Positions 31,059 to 39,278 of a stretch of 50,521 nucleotides of DNA are shown in pieces; within the stretch, counting starts at the first letter, position 1, and each line of letters starts with the position of its first letter. The notes beneath the pieces were generated by a model that worked only from the letters and a program-made list of their open reading frames with translations, ran no database searches and was not told the DNA's origin. The stretch lies in NCBI GenBank assembly GCA_016178705.1, contig JACOST010000016.1:1-50521 (forward strand). The letters are read 5' to 3'. Position numbers and translations under genes: made by a program. The stretch comes from Deltaproteobacteria bacterium. GTDB taxonomy: Bacteria > Desulfobacterota > Binatia > HRBIN30 > JACQVA1.

Positions 31059-31308
31059 CACAGCCTCCACTCACCGGCGGAATCAGCGCGATCTCGTCGC
31101 CATCGGTAAGCACGTGATCCGGGTCGACGTACTCGCGGTTCACGGCGACCGACACCGACGGCCGCAGGGCAACCAGCGGGGGAAACTCGCGGCAGAGGTG
31201 ATCGAGCACCTCGCGCACGGTCGCGCCAGCCGGCGCCGACCACGTGGCCTCAGCGCGATGCAACTTTTCTCGGATCGAGGCGAAGAAACGTACGTGGAGC
31301 TGCATCAT
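31051..31308 (-). CDS. moaD: Molybdopterin synthase sulfur-carrier subunit MoaD with a C-terminal extension
   Basis: 85 aa, ubiquitin-like beta-grasp protein (QLHVRFFASIREKLH..., VAVNREYVDPDHVLTDGDEIALIPPVSGG). The Gly-Gly that must be C-terminal for adenylation by MoeB is followed by three further residues, Cys-Asp-Val. Either the tail is removed, or a frameshift or polymorphism extends it. The start overlaps or abuts the stop of the upstream membrane gene. Confidence 0.88.
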   Translation of the reverse strand: MMQLHVRFFASIREKLHRAEATWSAPAGATVREVLDHLCREFPPLVALRPSVSVAVNREYVDPDHVLTDGDEIALIPPVSGGCDV

Positions 31309-31310
31309 CG

Positions 31311-31742
31311 TCACGCAATCGGATCGCGCAAGCGCGCGAACGGCAAGTTCGCCGGGCGATGCAACACCAGCAGCGCCGCGGCGGCGAGACCAAACGGGAC
31401 GAACTCGTTGGCGGCGTGGGTGACGAAGCCGAGTACCAGACCGCAGATCGCGACCGCTTCGCTCAACCCCCACACGACGATGCTGTGACGACGCAGATCG
31501 GTATCCGCGAGCGTGGCCGGCCCCTCGGACGAGAGGAACCGTCCGCGCCACCACAGCGACACGGCGCCCAGCGCGATTGCGATCCCGGTGAGTGCATAGC
31601 GCAGAGTATCGCCAGCACTCGCGGCGTCCTCCGGCGCGCTGGCGAGCACCAAGCAGACCCCGGCGTAACTCCCGAGCGCGACGAACATGCCCCCCCAAAT
31701 CACGCCGAGGAGATTTTTCATGCGCGCGACCTGCACCGTCAT
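31311..31742 (-). CDS. Four-helix membrane protein in the moa cluster
   Basis: About 143 aa. Four hydrophobic segments: LLGVIWGGMFVALGSYAGVCLVL, YALTGIAIALGAVSLWW, SIVVWGLSEAVAICGLVLGFVT and FVPFGLAAAALLVL, with short charged loops. No recognised family. It is 2 bp from moaD and shares its strand, so it is probably co-transcribed with the molybdopterin genes; its link to them is unclear. Several ATGs (31742, 31748, 31751) compete; GGTGAG best serves 31742. Confidence 0.65.
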   Translation of the reverse strand: MTVQVARMKNLLGVIWGGMFVALGSYAGVCLVLASAPEDAASAGDTLRYALTGIAIALGAVSLWWRGRFLSSEGPATLADTDLRRHSIVVWGLSEAVAICGLVLGFVTHAANEFVPFGLAAAALLVLHRPANLPFARLRDPIA

Positions 31743-31810
31743 CGCCATCATCTCACCCACATCTTGTCACCCGCATCGGGCTTTGCACACCAATGGAGCA
31801 ACCTCCCCAC

Positions 31811-31889
31811 TCGTCATTCCGGCGAAGGCCGGAATCCAGGTTCACGCCCCACGTCCCCGCCTGGATACCGGCTTTCGCCGGTATGACGG
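31811..31889. repeat. GTCAT-CCGGCGAAGGCCGG palindromic repeat, copy 1
   Basis: CGTCATTCCGGCGAAGGCCGGAAT begins the left arm and ATACCGGCTTTCGCCGGTATGACGG the right arm (described by their positions 31812-31836 and 31865-31889), forming a long imperfect hairpin. The same family recurs at 38326. It lies between moaB and the membrane gene. Confidence 0.8.
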
Positions 31890-31930
31890 ACCCACAATCT
31901 GTCACGGCTGTGCAATGCGCCCGCATCGCA

Positions 31931-32440
31931 TCAGCCCCGCACCAGACCGGCCACGTGCGCCAGCTCGGGGAGGATCAGCTTGGTCATCGCCAACTCGACG
32001 GCGGCGGTTGATCCGGGCAACGAGAAGATCACGCGGCGCCCGGCGACACCGGCGGTAGCGCGACTCAGCATCGCCGCTGCGCCGATCTGTTCGTAGCTCA
32101 GCATGCGGAACAATTCGCCGAAGCCGGTGATCTCTTTGTCCAACACCCGCGCGATGGCTTCGTACGTAGTGTCGCGACGCGCCAGGCCGGTGCCACCGTT
32201 AAGGATCAGGACTTCAACCGCCACCGGCGCGGCATGGATCGCGGCGATGATCTGATCCGGTTCGTCTTTCAGGATTTGATACAGCTCGATGCGGTGATTC
32301 TGGGTCTCCAACAGCGTGCGAATCGTCCGGCCGCTGGTGTCGGTGTCGGGCGTCCGCGTGTCGCTCACGGTGATGATTCCGCAGCCGACTTGCGTCGCCC
32401 CGTGCGCACGATGGCCCGAGTGCGAAGAGTGGACACTCAT
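31931..32440 (-). CDS. moaB: Molybdopterin adenylyltransferase-type protein MoaB
   Basis: 169 aa from the ATG at 32440. Motifs of the MoaB/MogA family: GIITVSDTRTPDTDTSGRTI, ILNGGTGLARRDTTYEAI (nucleotide/MPT binding) and RVIFSLPGSTAAVELAMTKLILPELAH. It adenylates molybdopterin before molybdenum insertion. First gene of the minus-strand moa cluster. The ribosome site is weak. Confidence 0.9.
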   Translation of the reverse strand: MSVHSSHSGHRAHGATQVGCGIITVSDTRTPDTDTSGRTIRTLLETQNHRIELYQILKDEPDQIIAAIHAAPVAVEVLILNGGTGLARRDTTYEAIARVLDKEITGFGELFRMLSYEQIGAAAMLSRATAGVAGRRVIFSLPGSTAAVELAMTKLILPELAHVAGLVRG

Positions 32441-32573
32441 GGGCCACAGCATACCAGCGCCGATCGCATTGGGAAATGCGGTTGTGGGCGTGGTGGGTGA
32501 GTCGATTTGAAGTCCTGACCTTTGTCATCTTGGCGCAGATGCGCAGGCGCGGGGTTTGTGGTCTAAGACGGAC

Positions 32574-33566
32574 ATGCGAAGACGGATCGTTGTTGCCATT
32601 GTGCTGATCGTCGTCGCCGGCGCGACGTTGGGATGGTGGCGTTGGCAAACGGTGCGTGACGGCAACCACAAGGCGATCCGCGGTACCGGGATCATCGAGG
32701 TCACGCAGGTCGACGTCGCCTTCGAAGTGCCGGGGCGCATGATAGAGCGCTCCGCCGACGAAGGCGTGATGCTCGACAAGGGTGAGCCGGTCGCGCGCCT
32801 CGACGATCACGAGTATCGGCTGCACGTCGAGCGCGCCACGGCGGCCAAGGCGGCGGCCGACGCGCATTACCGCATGTTGGTGAAGGGGTCGCGCGCGCAG
32901 GACATCGATCAAGCGTTGGCCGCGCTCGAATCCGCAGAGAGCACTCTGCTACTGCAACAGCGCGAGCAGAAACGGTTGGCAAAGTTGGCGGCCGACGGCG
33001 TGGTTTCACAGGGCGAGCTCGACCGCATCAACTCCGCCCTCGACACCGCTCAGGCGGCGCGCGACCGCGCCCGCGCGCAGCTCAACATGTTGCGCGAAGG
33101 GTTTCGCCTCGAAGAGATCGAACAAGCCCGTGCGCAGTTGCAACAAGCCAGCAAGGAATTGGAACTCGCCGAGTTGAACCTGGCACGCTGTCAGCTCTAC
33201 TCCCCGGCCGCCGGTCGCGTGCTCAGCAAAAGTCGCGAAGCGGGCGAAATGGTCCAGCCCGGCACGCCGGTGGTTACACTCGGCGATCTCACCCGACCGT
33301 GGCTGAACGTCTACGTCGGCGAACGTGATCTCGGCAAAGTGTGGCTGGGAATGAAGGCGCGTGTGACCGTCGATTCGTTTCCGCACGATCCGTTTTCAGG
33401 CAAGGTGACCTTCATCTCCGAGCGCGCCGAGTTCACGCCGAAGAACATCCAAACCCCCGACGAGCGCGTCAAGCTGGTCTACCGCGTCAAGGTCGATGTG
33501 GAGACGCGCGACCAAGCGCTCAAACCCGGCATGCCCGCCGACGCCGAGCTGCCGCTGGAGCCATAG
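32574..33566 (+). CDS. HlyD-family periplasmic adaptor (YbhG-like)
   Basis: 330 aa. One N-terminal membrane anchor (IVVAIVLIVVAGATLGWW), a barrel-type start (GTGIIEVTQVDVAFEVPGRM), a long coiled coil (about 80-210) with KGSRAQDIDQALAALESAESTLLLQQ and a second arm (QLEQARAQLQQASKELELAE...), then the lipoyl half AAGRVLSKSREAGEMVQPGTPVVTL and a beta-barrel domain. Adaptors of this type link an ABC exporter to an outer-membrane channel. It opens the exporter operon and diverges from moaB. Confidence 0.92.
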   Translation: MRRRIVVAIVLIVVAGATLGWWRWQTVRDGNHKAIRGTGIIEVTQVDVAFEVPGRMIERSADEGVMLDKGEPVARLDDHEYRLHVERATAAKAAADAHYRMLVKGSRAQDIDQALAALESAESTLLLQQREQKRLAKLAADGVVSQGELDRINSALDTAQAARDRARAQLNMLREGFRLEEIEQARAQLQQASKELELAELNLARCQLYSPAAGRVLSKSREAGEMVQPGTPVVTLGDLTRPWLNVYVGERDLGKVWLGMKARVTVDSFPHDPFSGKVTFISERAEFTPKNIQTPDERVKLVYRVKVDVETRDQALKPGMPADAELPLEP

Positions 33567-33666
33567 AGGAGGACTTCAGGAGTCGGAAGTCAGGAGATCC
33601 AAGCATCCCATGTCCCAAATTCCGCAATCCACAATCCGCATTCCGCAATCCGCATTCTGACTCCCC

Positions 33667-34695
33667 ATGTCCCCCGCCATCCACGCCGCGCACCTCGCCA
33701 AACGCTACGGCACGGTTGAGTCGCTGCGCGACGTCAGTCTCGACGTGCAGCCGGGCGAGTTGTTTGGACTGGTCGGCCCCGACGGCGCGGGGAAGACGAC
33801 GTTCCTGCGCATCCTCGCTTGCCTGCTGCGACCGAGCGGCGGCCGCGCCACGATCGACGGCCTCGATGTGACCGAACATGCCAGCGAGGTGAAAAGCCGC
33901 ATCGGTTACATGTCGCAACGCTTCAGTCTGTCCGAGACGCTGAGCGTGTTGGAGAACCTGCTCTACGTGGCGGAGATCTGGGGCGTGGCGCCCGGTACGC
34001 GGCGGCAACGCATCACGCGGCTACTCGAATTCAGCCGGCTCGGTCCGTTTCAAAATCGCCTGACGCGCAATCTCTCCGGTGGCATGAAGCAGAAGCTCAG
34101 CCTGGCGGCATGCCTGATTCATCAACCGCGCATCCTGCTGCTCGACGAGCCGACCATCGGCGTCGACCCGCTGTCGCGGCGCGACTTCTGGTTGATCCTC
34201 TACGATCTGCTGCAAGACGGCTCGACGATCTTGCTCTCGACGCCGTACATGGACGAAGCCGAGCGCTGCGGGCGCGTCGCCTTTCTGCTCGACGGCCGCG
34301 TCATCGCCTGCGGCGCGCCGCCGCAGCTCAAAGCCGACCTCGGCATCGCCGTGCTCGATCTGCGCTGTGCGCAGCCGCGCGCCGCGCAGCCGGCGTTGCG
34401 TCGCATCGACGGCTTCGCCAACACCGTGTTGTTCGGCGAGCGCATCCACGTCACCATGCCGCGCGCCGGCCTCGATGCCGACGCCGCAGTGCGCCGCGCG
34501 CGTGCAGCCGGGATCACCATCAATGAGTGGCACGTGCGCGAGCCGTCGCTGGAAGATGTGTTCCTGGCCTATACGCATTCCGCGGCTGCTTCTTCTCCCT
34601 CGCCGTCTGGAGGCTCTCGATTTTCTCCGAGACAGCCCTTCGAGACGCCGCCAAAAGAAGGCGGCTCCTCAGGGCGAACGGAAAAGCCCTTGTGA
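33667..34695 (+). CDS. ABC transporter ATP-binding protein (first, YbhF N-half-like)
   Basis: 342 aa. Walker A GPDGAGKT (37-44), Q-loop SQRFSLSETL, signature NLSGGMKQKL, Walker B ILLLDEPTIGVDP, H-loop region LSTPYMDEAERC (the usual switch His is replaced by Pro). Residues after about 305 (SPSPSGGSRFSPRQPFETPPK...) have no family match and come from repeat-like intergenic sequence. With the next ATPase it corresponds to the two halves of YbhF. Confidence 0.9.
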   Translation: MSPAIHAAHLAKRYGTVESLRDVSLDVQPGELFGLVGPDGAGKTTFLRILACLLRPSGGRATIDGLDVTEHASEVKSRIGYMSQRFSLSETLSVLENLLYVAEIWGVAPGTRRQRITRLLEFSRLGPFQNRLTRNLSGGMKQKLSLAACLIHQPRILLLDEPTIGVDPLSRRDFWLILYDLLQDGSTILLSTPYMDEAERCGRVAFLLDGRVIACGAPPQLKADLGIAVLDLRCAQPRAAQPALRRIDGFANTVLFGERIHVTMPRAGLDADAAVRRARAAGITINEWHVREPSLEDVFLAYTHSAAASSPSPSGGSRFSPRQPFETPPKEGGSSGRTEKPL

Positions 34696-34792
34696 CTCCG
34701 AACCCAATGGTTCCCAGACCGTTCGTGCTGAGGCTCTCGAAGCACGCGCTCCAGATGCGCAAGGGAGGCCTGCGATACGTTCGCTGCGCTCA

Positions 34793-34848
34793 CTACTCGG
34801 GCAAACGGATATTGAAACGGTGCGACAAGAAACCGTTTCCCCGAGTAG
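34793..34848. repeat. Hairpin repeat between the two ATPase genes
   Basis: CTACTCGGGCAAACGG (34793-34808) pairs with the segment at 34833-34848 at 15 of 16 positions. The 34.6-34.92 kb interval is repeat-like (CTGAGGCTCTCGAAGCA, and a twice-written CGTATCGA word at 34868-34899) and holds no gene beyond the tail of the preceding ORF. Confidence 0.7.
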
Positions 34849-34921
34849 CAGCACTGAGTAGCCGCAGGCTTCGTATCGAATGGCTGCGTATCGAGGGGCT
34901 GCTTCTTGTGAGGCCTTCCGC

Positions 34922-35869
34922 ATGACTCAACTCGCCGTCGATGCGGAAGGCCTCACGCGCGTCTTCGACCGCTTTGTTGCTGTCGATCACATCGATCTGC
35001 AGGTCGCGGCTGGCACCGTGTTCGGTTTCCTCGGGCCCAACGGTGCCGGCAAGTCGACCACGATCCGGATGCTGTGCGGCATCCTGCGGCCATCGAGCGG
35101 ACGCGCCACCGTTGGCGGCTTCGACATCGCCCGGCAGACCGAGCAGGTGAAGAGCCGCATCGGCTACATGTCGCAGAAGTTCTCGCTCTACGAAGACCTC
35201 ACCGTGCTGGAGAGCCTGCAGTTCTTCGCCGGCATCTACAACGTGCGCGGCGCACAGCGCGATGCGCGCATCGAATGGGCGCTCGAAATGGCCGGCCTCA
35301 AGGGGCGCGGGACAATGAAGACCGCCGCGTTGGCGGGTGGCTGGCGCCAGCGCCTCGCGCTCGGTTGCGCCATCTTGCACGAGCCGCCGATTCTGTTTCT
35401 CGACGAGCCCACCTCGGGTGTCGACCCGGCCTCGCGCCGCAACTTCTGGGAGATGATCGGCGAGCTGGCGGATCGCGGCATTACGGTATTCGTCACGACG
35501 CACTTCATGGACGAGGCCGAGCACTGCGATCAGCTCGCGCTGATCTACGGCGGCAAACTGGTCGCGGCGGGCAGTCCGTCGGCGCTGAAGACCCAGCACA
35601 TGTCGCGCGCCTTGCTCGAACTGGAGTGCGGCGATCTGATGGCCGCGTACGCCGCGCTCAAGACCGAATCGGCACTCGCCGCGGTGGCACTGTTCGGCAA
35701 CGCGCTCCACATCGTCGCCGACGACGAAACCGCGGCCCGCGCCGCCATCACGCGACAGCTCCAGCAACACGGCGTCGCCCTGCTGCGACTCGAACGCATC
35801 GAACCGTCGCTGGAGGACGCCTTCGTGGCAATCATCGAAGCGAGCGAGGGGGCTTCTTCTCCCACATGA
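34922..35869 (+). CDS. ABC transporter ATP-binding protein (second, YbhF C-half-like)
   Basis: 315 aa. Walker A GPNGAGKS (38-45), SQKFSLYEDL, Walker B ILFLDEPTSGVDP, and an intact switch His in FVTTHFMDEAEHC. The signature reads LAGGWRQRLAL, the divergent form typical of the C-terminal half of YbhF. The two ATPases therefore probably form a heterodimer with different signatures and a missing switch His in the first, which may give asymmetric ATP hydrolysis. Confidence 0.9.
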   Translation: MTQLAVDAEGLTRVFDRFVAVDHIDLQVAAGTVFGFLGPNGAGKSTTIRMLCGILRPSSGRATVGGFDIARQTEQVKSRIGYMSQKFSLYEDLTVLESLQFFAGIYNVRGAQRDARIEWALEMAGLKGRGTMKTAALAGGWRQRLALGCAILHEPPILFLDEPTSGVDPASRRNFWEMIGELADRGITVFVTTHFMDEAEHCDQLALIYGGKLVAAGSPSALKTQHMSRALLELECGDLMAAYAALKTESALAAVALFGNALHIVADDETAARAAITRQLQQHGVALLRLERIEPSLEDAFVAIIEASEGASSPT

Positions 35870-35909
35870 AGCCGCGTTGGTGTAATCTGCGCGCGATTTC
35901 TCATGTCCC

Positions 35910-35992
35910 CGTAGGGGCGAGGCATGCGTCGCCCGCGAATTGGCAGCGCGGCCCAGCAGAGACCGGAGGGCGACGCATGCATCGCCCCTACG
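35910..35992. repeat. CGTAGGGGCGA-GCATGCGTCGCCC inverted repeat
   Basis: The 25-bp arms at 35910-35934 and 35968-35992 are complementary at 24 positions. The hairpin lies between the second ATPase and the first permease. Confidence 0.85.
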
Positions 35993-36008
35993 AGAACCTC
36001 CTTCGGCC

Positions 36009-37175
36009 ATGACCACCGAATCTCGCGTTCGCCGTTCGTTGCGCTCGATCCGCGCCATTCTGCGCCGCGAGTTCATCGACATTCGCCGCGATCGCCGCAG
36101 CCTGTTCCTCACCTTCCTCTATCCGATCAGCATGCTGATCATGTACGGCTACGGCATCCGCTACGACGTCGACAACGTGCCGCTGACGATCCTCGACCGC
36201 AGCGAGACGCCGGAGAGCCGCGACCTGAGCCAGCAGATGCTGCGCTCGGGCTACTTCCAAATCGTGCGCTACGCCCGCTCCGAACGTGACGTGGAGCGCG
36301 ACCTCACTACCGACGCCGCACGCGCGGCCGTCGTCATCCCGCGCGACTTCGCCGATCACTTGCGCGCCGGTACGCCGACCGCCGTGCAAGTGCTCATCGA
36401 CGGCTCGGACTCGAACACCGCGACGATCGCCCAAGGCTACGCGCTGGCGATCATCAATCGCTATCTGGCCACGCTCACGCCGGCACAGGTCATGAACGCC
36501 AGCACGGCGACCGCAACAACGCTGGTCGCCCCGATCGAGGTGAAGAGTCGCGTCTGGTACAACCCGGAACTCAAGAGCGTGAACTTCATCGTGCCCGGCG
36601 TGATCGCGGTGATCATGATGATCGTCGGCGCCATCCTCACCGCGCTCAGCATTGTGAAGGAAAAAGAACGCGGTACGATCGAGCAGATTCTCGTCTCGCC
36701 GATTCGCCCGTTGGAGATGATGATCGGCAAAATCATTCCATACGTCTTCATCGCCTTGCTCGATCTCGTGATCATCATCACCGCCGGCTATCTCCTCTTC
36801 GAGGTCCCGATCAAAGGCAGCCTGTTCCCCTTGGCGGTGTTTGCCATCCTGTATCTGATTAGCTCCCTCGGTGTCGGCGTGTTTGTCTCGACCATCGCCG
36901 ACAACATGCAGAATGCGATGCTGGCGGCGATCTTTCTGTCGCTGATGCCGGCCGTGTTGCTCTCCGGCTTCGTCTTCCCGCTGGAGAACATGCCGCTGCC
37001 GATCCGGATCTTCAGCTACTTATTTCCGGGGCGCTACTTCGTCACGGCGATCCGCGGCATTTATCTCAAAGGTGTCGGACTTGGCGTGCTGTGGCCGGAG
37101 GCGGTGTCCCTCATGGTGTTCGGCGTGAGCATCGTGTGGCTGAGCGCGTCGCGCTTCCGCGACACGTTGGAGTGA
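36009..37175 (+). CDS. ABC-2 type permease (first, YbhS-like)
   Basis: 388 aa. The N-terminal helix near LFLTFLYPISMLIMYGYGI leads to a large extracytoplasmic domain (DVDNVPLTILDRSETPESRDLSQQ...), then five helices, beginning FIVPGVIAVIMMIVGAILTALSI. The intracellular loop VKEKERGTIEQILVSPIRPLEMMIGK is the hallmark of the ABC-2 family. Together with the second permease it forms the membrane part of the exporter. Confidence 0.93.
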   Translation: MTTESRVRRSLRSIRAILRREFIDIRRDRRSLFLTFLYPISMLIMYGYGIRYDVDNVPLTILDRSETPESRDLSQQMLRSGYFQIVRYARSERDVERDLTTDAARAAVVIPRDFADHLRAGTPTAVQVLIDGSDSNTATIAQGYALAIINRYLATLTPAQVMNASTATATTLVAPIEVKSRVWYNPELKSVNFIVPGVIAVIMMIVGAILTALSIVKEKERGTIEQILVSPIRPLEMMIGKIIPYVFIALLDLVIIITAGYLLFEVPIKGSLFPLAVFAILYLISSLGVGVFVSTIADNMQNAMLAAIFLSLMPAVLLSGFVFPLENMPLPIRIFSYLFPGRYFVTAIRGIYLKGVGLGVLWPEAVSLMVFGVSIVWLSASRFRDTLE

Positions 37176-37180
37176 TCGCC

Positions 37181-38317
37181 ATGATCGCCTCGCTCGCCCG
37201 CATCTACCGGATCATCTGGAAAGAAGTCATCCAGATCCGTCGCGACCGGCGCATGTTCGGACTGGTGCTGCTGATGCCGGTGATGGAACTGTTCATTTTC
37301 GGCTACGTGGTTTCCACCGACATCGACAACATCGACCTGGCGGTGTGCGACTACAGCCATTCGGCGGAGAGCCGCGCCTACGTCGACCAACTCGAGCGCA
37401 GCGGCTACTTCCGTGTGCGCGACGACTGCGCGGGGGTCGGCGCGGTCAACCAACTGCTGGATCGCGGTCGCGTGCGCGTGGCGCTCGCCATTCCGCCCGA
37501 CTTCGCCGAGCGACTGAAACGCCGCCAGCCAGCACAGGTGATGGCCGCCGTCGATGGCAGCAACTCGAACACTGCGATGATCGCGTCGTCGTATCTCGAA
37601 CAGATCACGCTCACGCAGGCGGTCGACGTCCAGTTCCCCGGCGGCGGTGGGCAGACGCGCCTGGTGCGCCATCCGTTGGTGGCGGTGGAACCGCGCGTCT
37701 GGTTCAACCCCGAGCTGCGCAGCGTGAAGTTCATGGTGCCGGGGATCATCTGCGTGCTGCTGATGGAGTCGCTTGTCATCCTCACCGCCATTGCCATTGT
37801 GAAGGAGAAGGAGCGCGGCACGATGGAGCAGCTCATCGTCACGCCGATTCGTTCGTACGAACTCATCATCGGCAAGGCCGTACCGTTCATCGGCGTGGGG
37901 TACCTCAACGTCGCGGTGGTGATCCTGGTCGGCACCTACTGGTTCGACGTGGCGATCCGCGGCAGCTTGCCGCTGCTGCTCGCGCTCAGCGGCCTCTTCA
38001 TTCTCACGTGCCTAGGGATGGGCCTGGTGGTGTCGACGATTTCCAACACCCAGCAGCAGGCGTCGATGGCGGGTCAGTTCGTCATTCTGCCGAGCATGTT
38101 CTTCTCCGGCTTCATGTTCCCGATCGCCAGCATGCCGCCGCTGGTGCAGAAGTTCACCTACCTGATCCCGCTGCGCTACTACATCGCCATCTCGCGCGGC
38201 ATCTTCTTGAAGGGCGCGGGCTGGGCCGAGTTGTGGGATGAAGCCGCGGTCCTCGCCGTCTACGGCGTGCTCATCCTCGGCGTGGCGAGCACGTTCTTCC
38301 GCAAACAGATTAGGTGA
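37181..38317 (+). CDS. ABC-2 type permease (second, YbhR-like)
   Basis: 378 aa, the same plan as its neighbour: N-terminal helix (FGLVLLMPVMELFIFGYVV), extracytoplasmic domain (STDIDNIDLAVCDYSHSAESR...), five membrane helices and the loop VKEKERGTMEQLIVTPIRSYELIIGK. It begins 5 bp after the first permease. Substrate unknown; E. coli YbhFSR exports cationic drugs and ions, but this is only a guide. Confidence 0.93.
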   Translation: MIASLARIYRIIWKEVIQIRRDRRMFGLVLLMPVMELFIFGYVVSTDIDNIDLAVCDYSHSAESRAYVDQLERSGYFRVRDDCAGVGAVNQLLDRGRVRVALAIPPDFAERLKRRQPAQVMAAVDGSNSNTAMIASSYLEQITLTQAVDVQFPGGGGQTRLVRHPLVAVEPRVWFNPELRSVKFMVPGIICVLLMESLVILTAIAIVKEKERGTMEQLIVTPIRSYELIIGKAVPFIGVGYLNVAVVILVGTYWFDVAIRGSLPLLLALSGLFILTCLGMGLVVSTISNTQQQASMAGQFVILPSMFFSGFMFPIASMPPLVQKFTYLIPLRYYIAISRGIFLKGAGWAELWDEAAVLAVYGVLILGVASTFFRKQIR

Positions 38318-38325
38318 GGTAGGTC

Positions 38326-38402
38326 CGTCATACCGGCGAAGGCCGGTATCCAGACGGGGGCGTAGGGCGCGATCCTGGATTCCGGCTTTCGCCGGAATGA
38401 CG
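38326..38402. repeat. GTCAT-CCGGCGAAGGCCGG palindromic repeat, copy 2
   Basis: Left arm CGTCATACCGGCGAAGGCC, right arm GGCTTTCGCCGGAATGACG. Same family and same arm arrangement as the copy at 31811. It lies between the convergent permease and deacetylase genes, where it may help end transcription. Confidence 0.8.
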
Positions 38403-38453
38403 AGGTGGGAGGTCACTCCATTGTCATTGCAAAAGTCAGTGAGGCGCGATCAA

Positions 38454-39278
38454 TCACTTCGCAGCGCGTTGTTGCGTGAGCACATACTCGGCAACGGTGC
38501 CTACCGGCGCGGTCCACAGCGCATTCGCCGGATCCAACGCGTACGGCAGGAGCTTCTGCAGCATGGCGATGCGCGTCGTCTCGCGACCACTCTGCCCGAT
38601 CTCGTGGCCAACCAACACCACCCACTGCCCGCGTTCCTTCGCGGTTTCCAAAATCGGCTGGAGCTCTTCGAAGTCCAACCCGTCCATCGCCATGCCGGTG
38701 ACCTGTGCGAGATCGCAAAAGGCGGGATCGTTCGCGGTTTCGCTTGCCCACTCGCGTCCATACGCAAACATTGCGGCGACCAGCGGGACGTAGCTCTGCG
38801 TATTCTGCGCGCGACCGACCGACGTGTGTCCGCACGGATAGGCAAATGACCGCGGCGTCACGCCAAGCAACTCGGCAATGCGGCGATTCGCGCCGTCCAC
38901 TTCGCGCTGCATCCGCTCCAGGGTGTAGTCCTCGATCGCCAGGTCATTTTTCTTGACCCACGGGAAGTTTCCCGTGCACGGATGATTGAGTGAGTGATTG
39001 CCGATCTCGTGACCGGTGCCGACGGCTCGCTTCCAGCCATCGAGCTGCGACTGAACGTTGCTGGGCAACACGTAGAACGTTGCCTTGATTCCGTACCGAT
39101 CCAACAACGCCATCCCGACGTCGATCTGACTCGCGCGCGCGTCATCGAAGCTCAAGCTCAGTGCCGCGCGCTTGGCGTCGGGCCAGATGAAGGCCGCCGG
39201 TTGCGTTGCCCGCTGACACTGAGTCGCTGGCAGAGCGCACACACCAAGCACGAGGAGTGCGAGCCGCCGGCGCGTCAC
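38454..39278 (-). CDS. Exported polysaccharide deacetylase (NodB-fold)
   Basis: 274 aa with a leader (RRLALLVLGVCALPATQC). NodB motifs: LSLSFDDARAS (motif 1, catalytic and metal Asp), IGNHSLNHP (motif 2, H-x3-H metal ligands), RSFAYPCGHT (motif 3), and a late LVGHEIG with the catalytic His. Removal of N-acetyl groups from a surface polysaccharide or peptidoglycan is likely. GTG start overlaps the stop of the upstream gene (GTGA), so translation is coupled. Confidence 0.88.
   Translation of the reverse strand: MTRRRLALLVLGVCALPATQCQRATQPAAFIWPDAKRAALSLSFDDARASQIDVGMALLDRYGIKATFYVLPSNVQSQLDGWKRAVGTGHEIGNHSLNHPCTGNFPWVKKNDLAIEDYTLERMQREVDGANRRIAELLGVTPRSFAYPCGHTSVGRAQNTQSYVPLVAAMFAYGREWASETANDPAFCDLAQVTGMAMDGLDFEELQPILETAKERGQWVVLVGHEIGQSGRETTRIAMLQKLLPYALDPANALWTAPVGTVAEYVLTQQRAAK

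Noticed and set aside
31811-31889. CRISPR-like spacing of repeats near moaB
   Set aside because: Only two facing arms of a hairpin, no regular repeat-spacer units and no cas genes.
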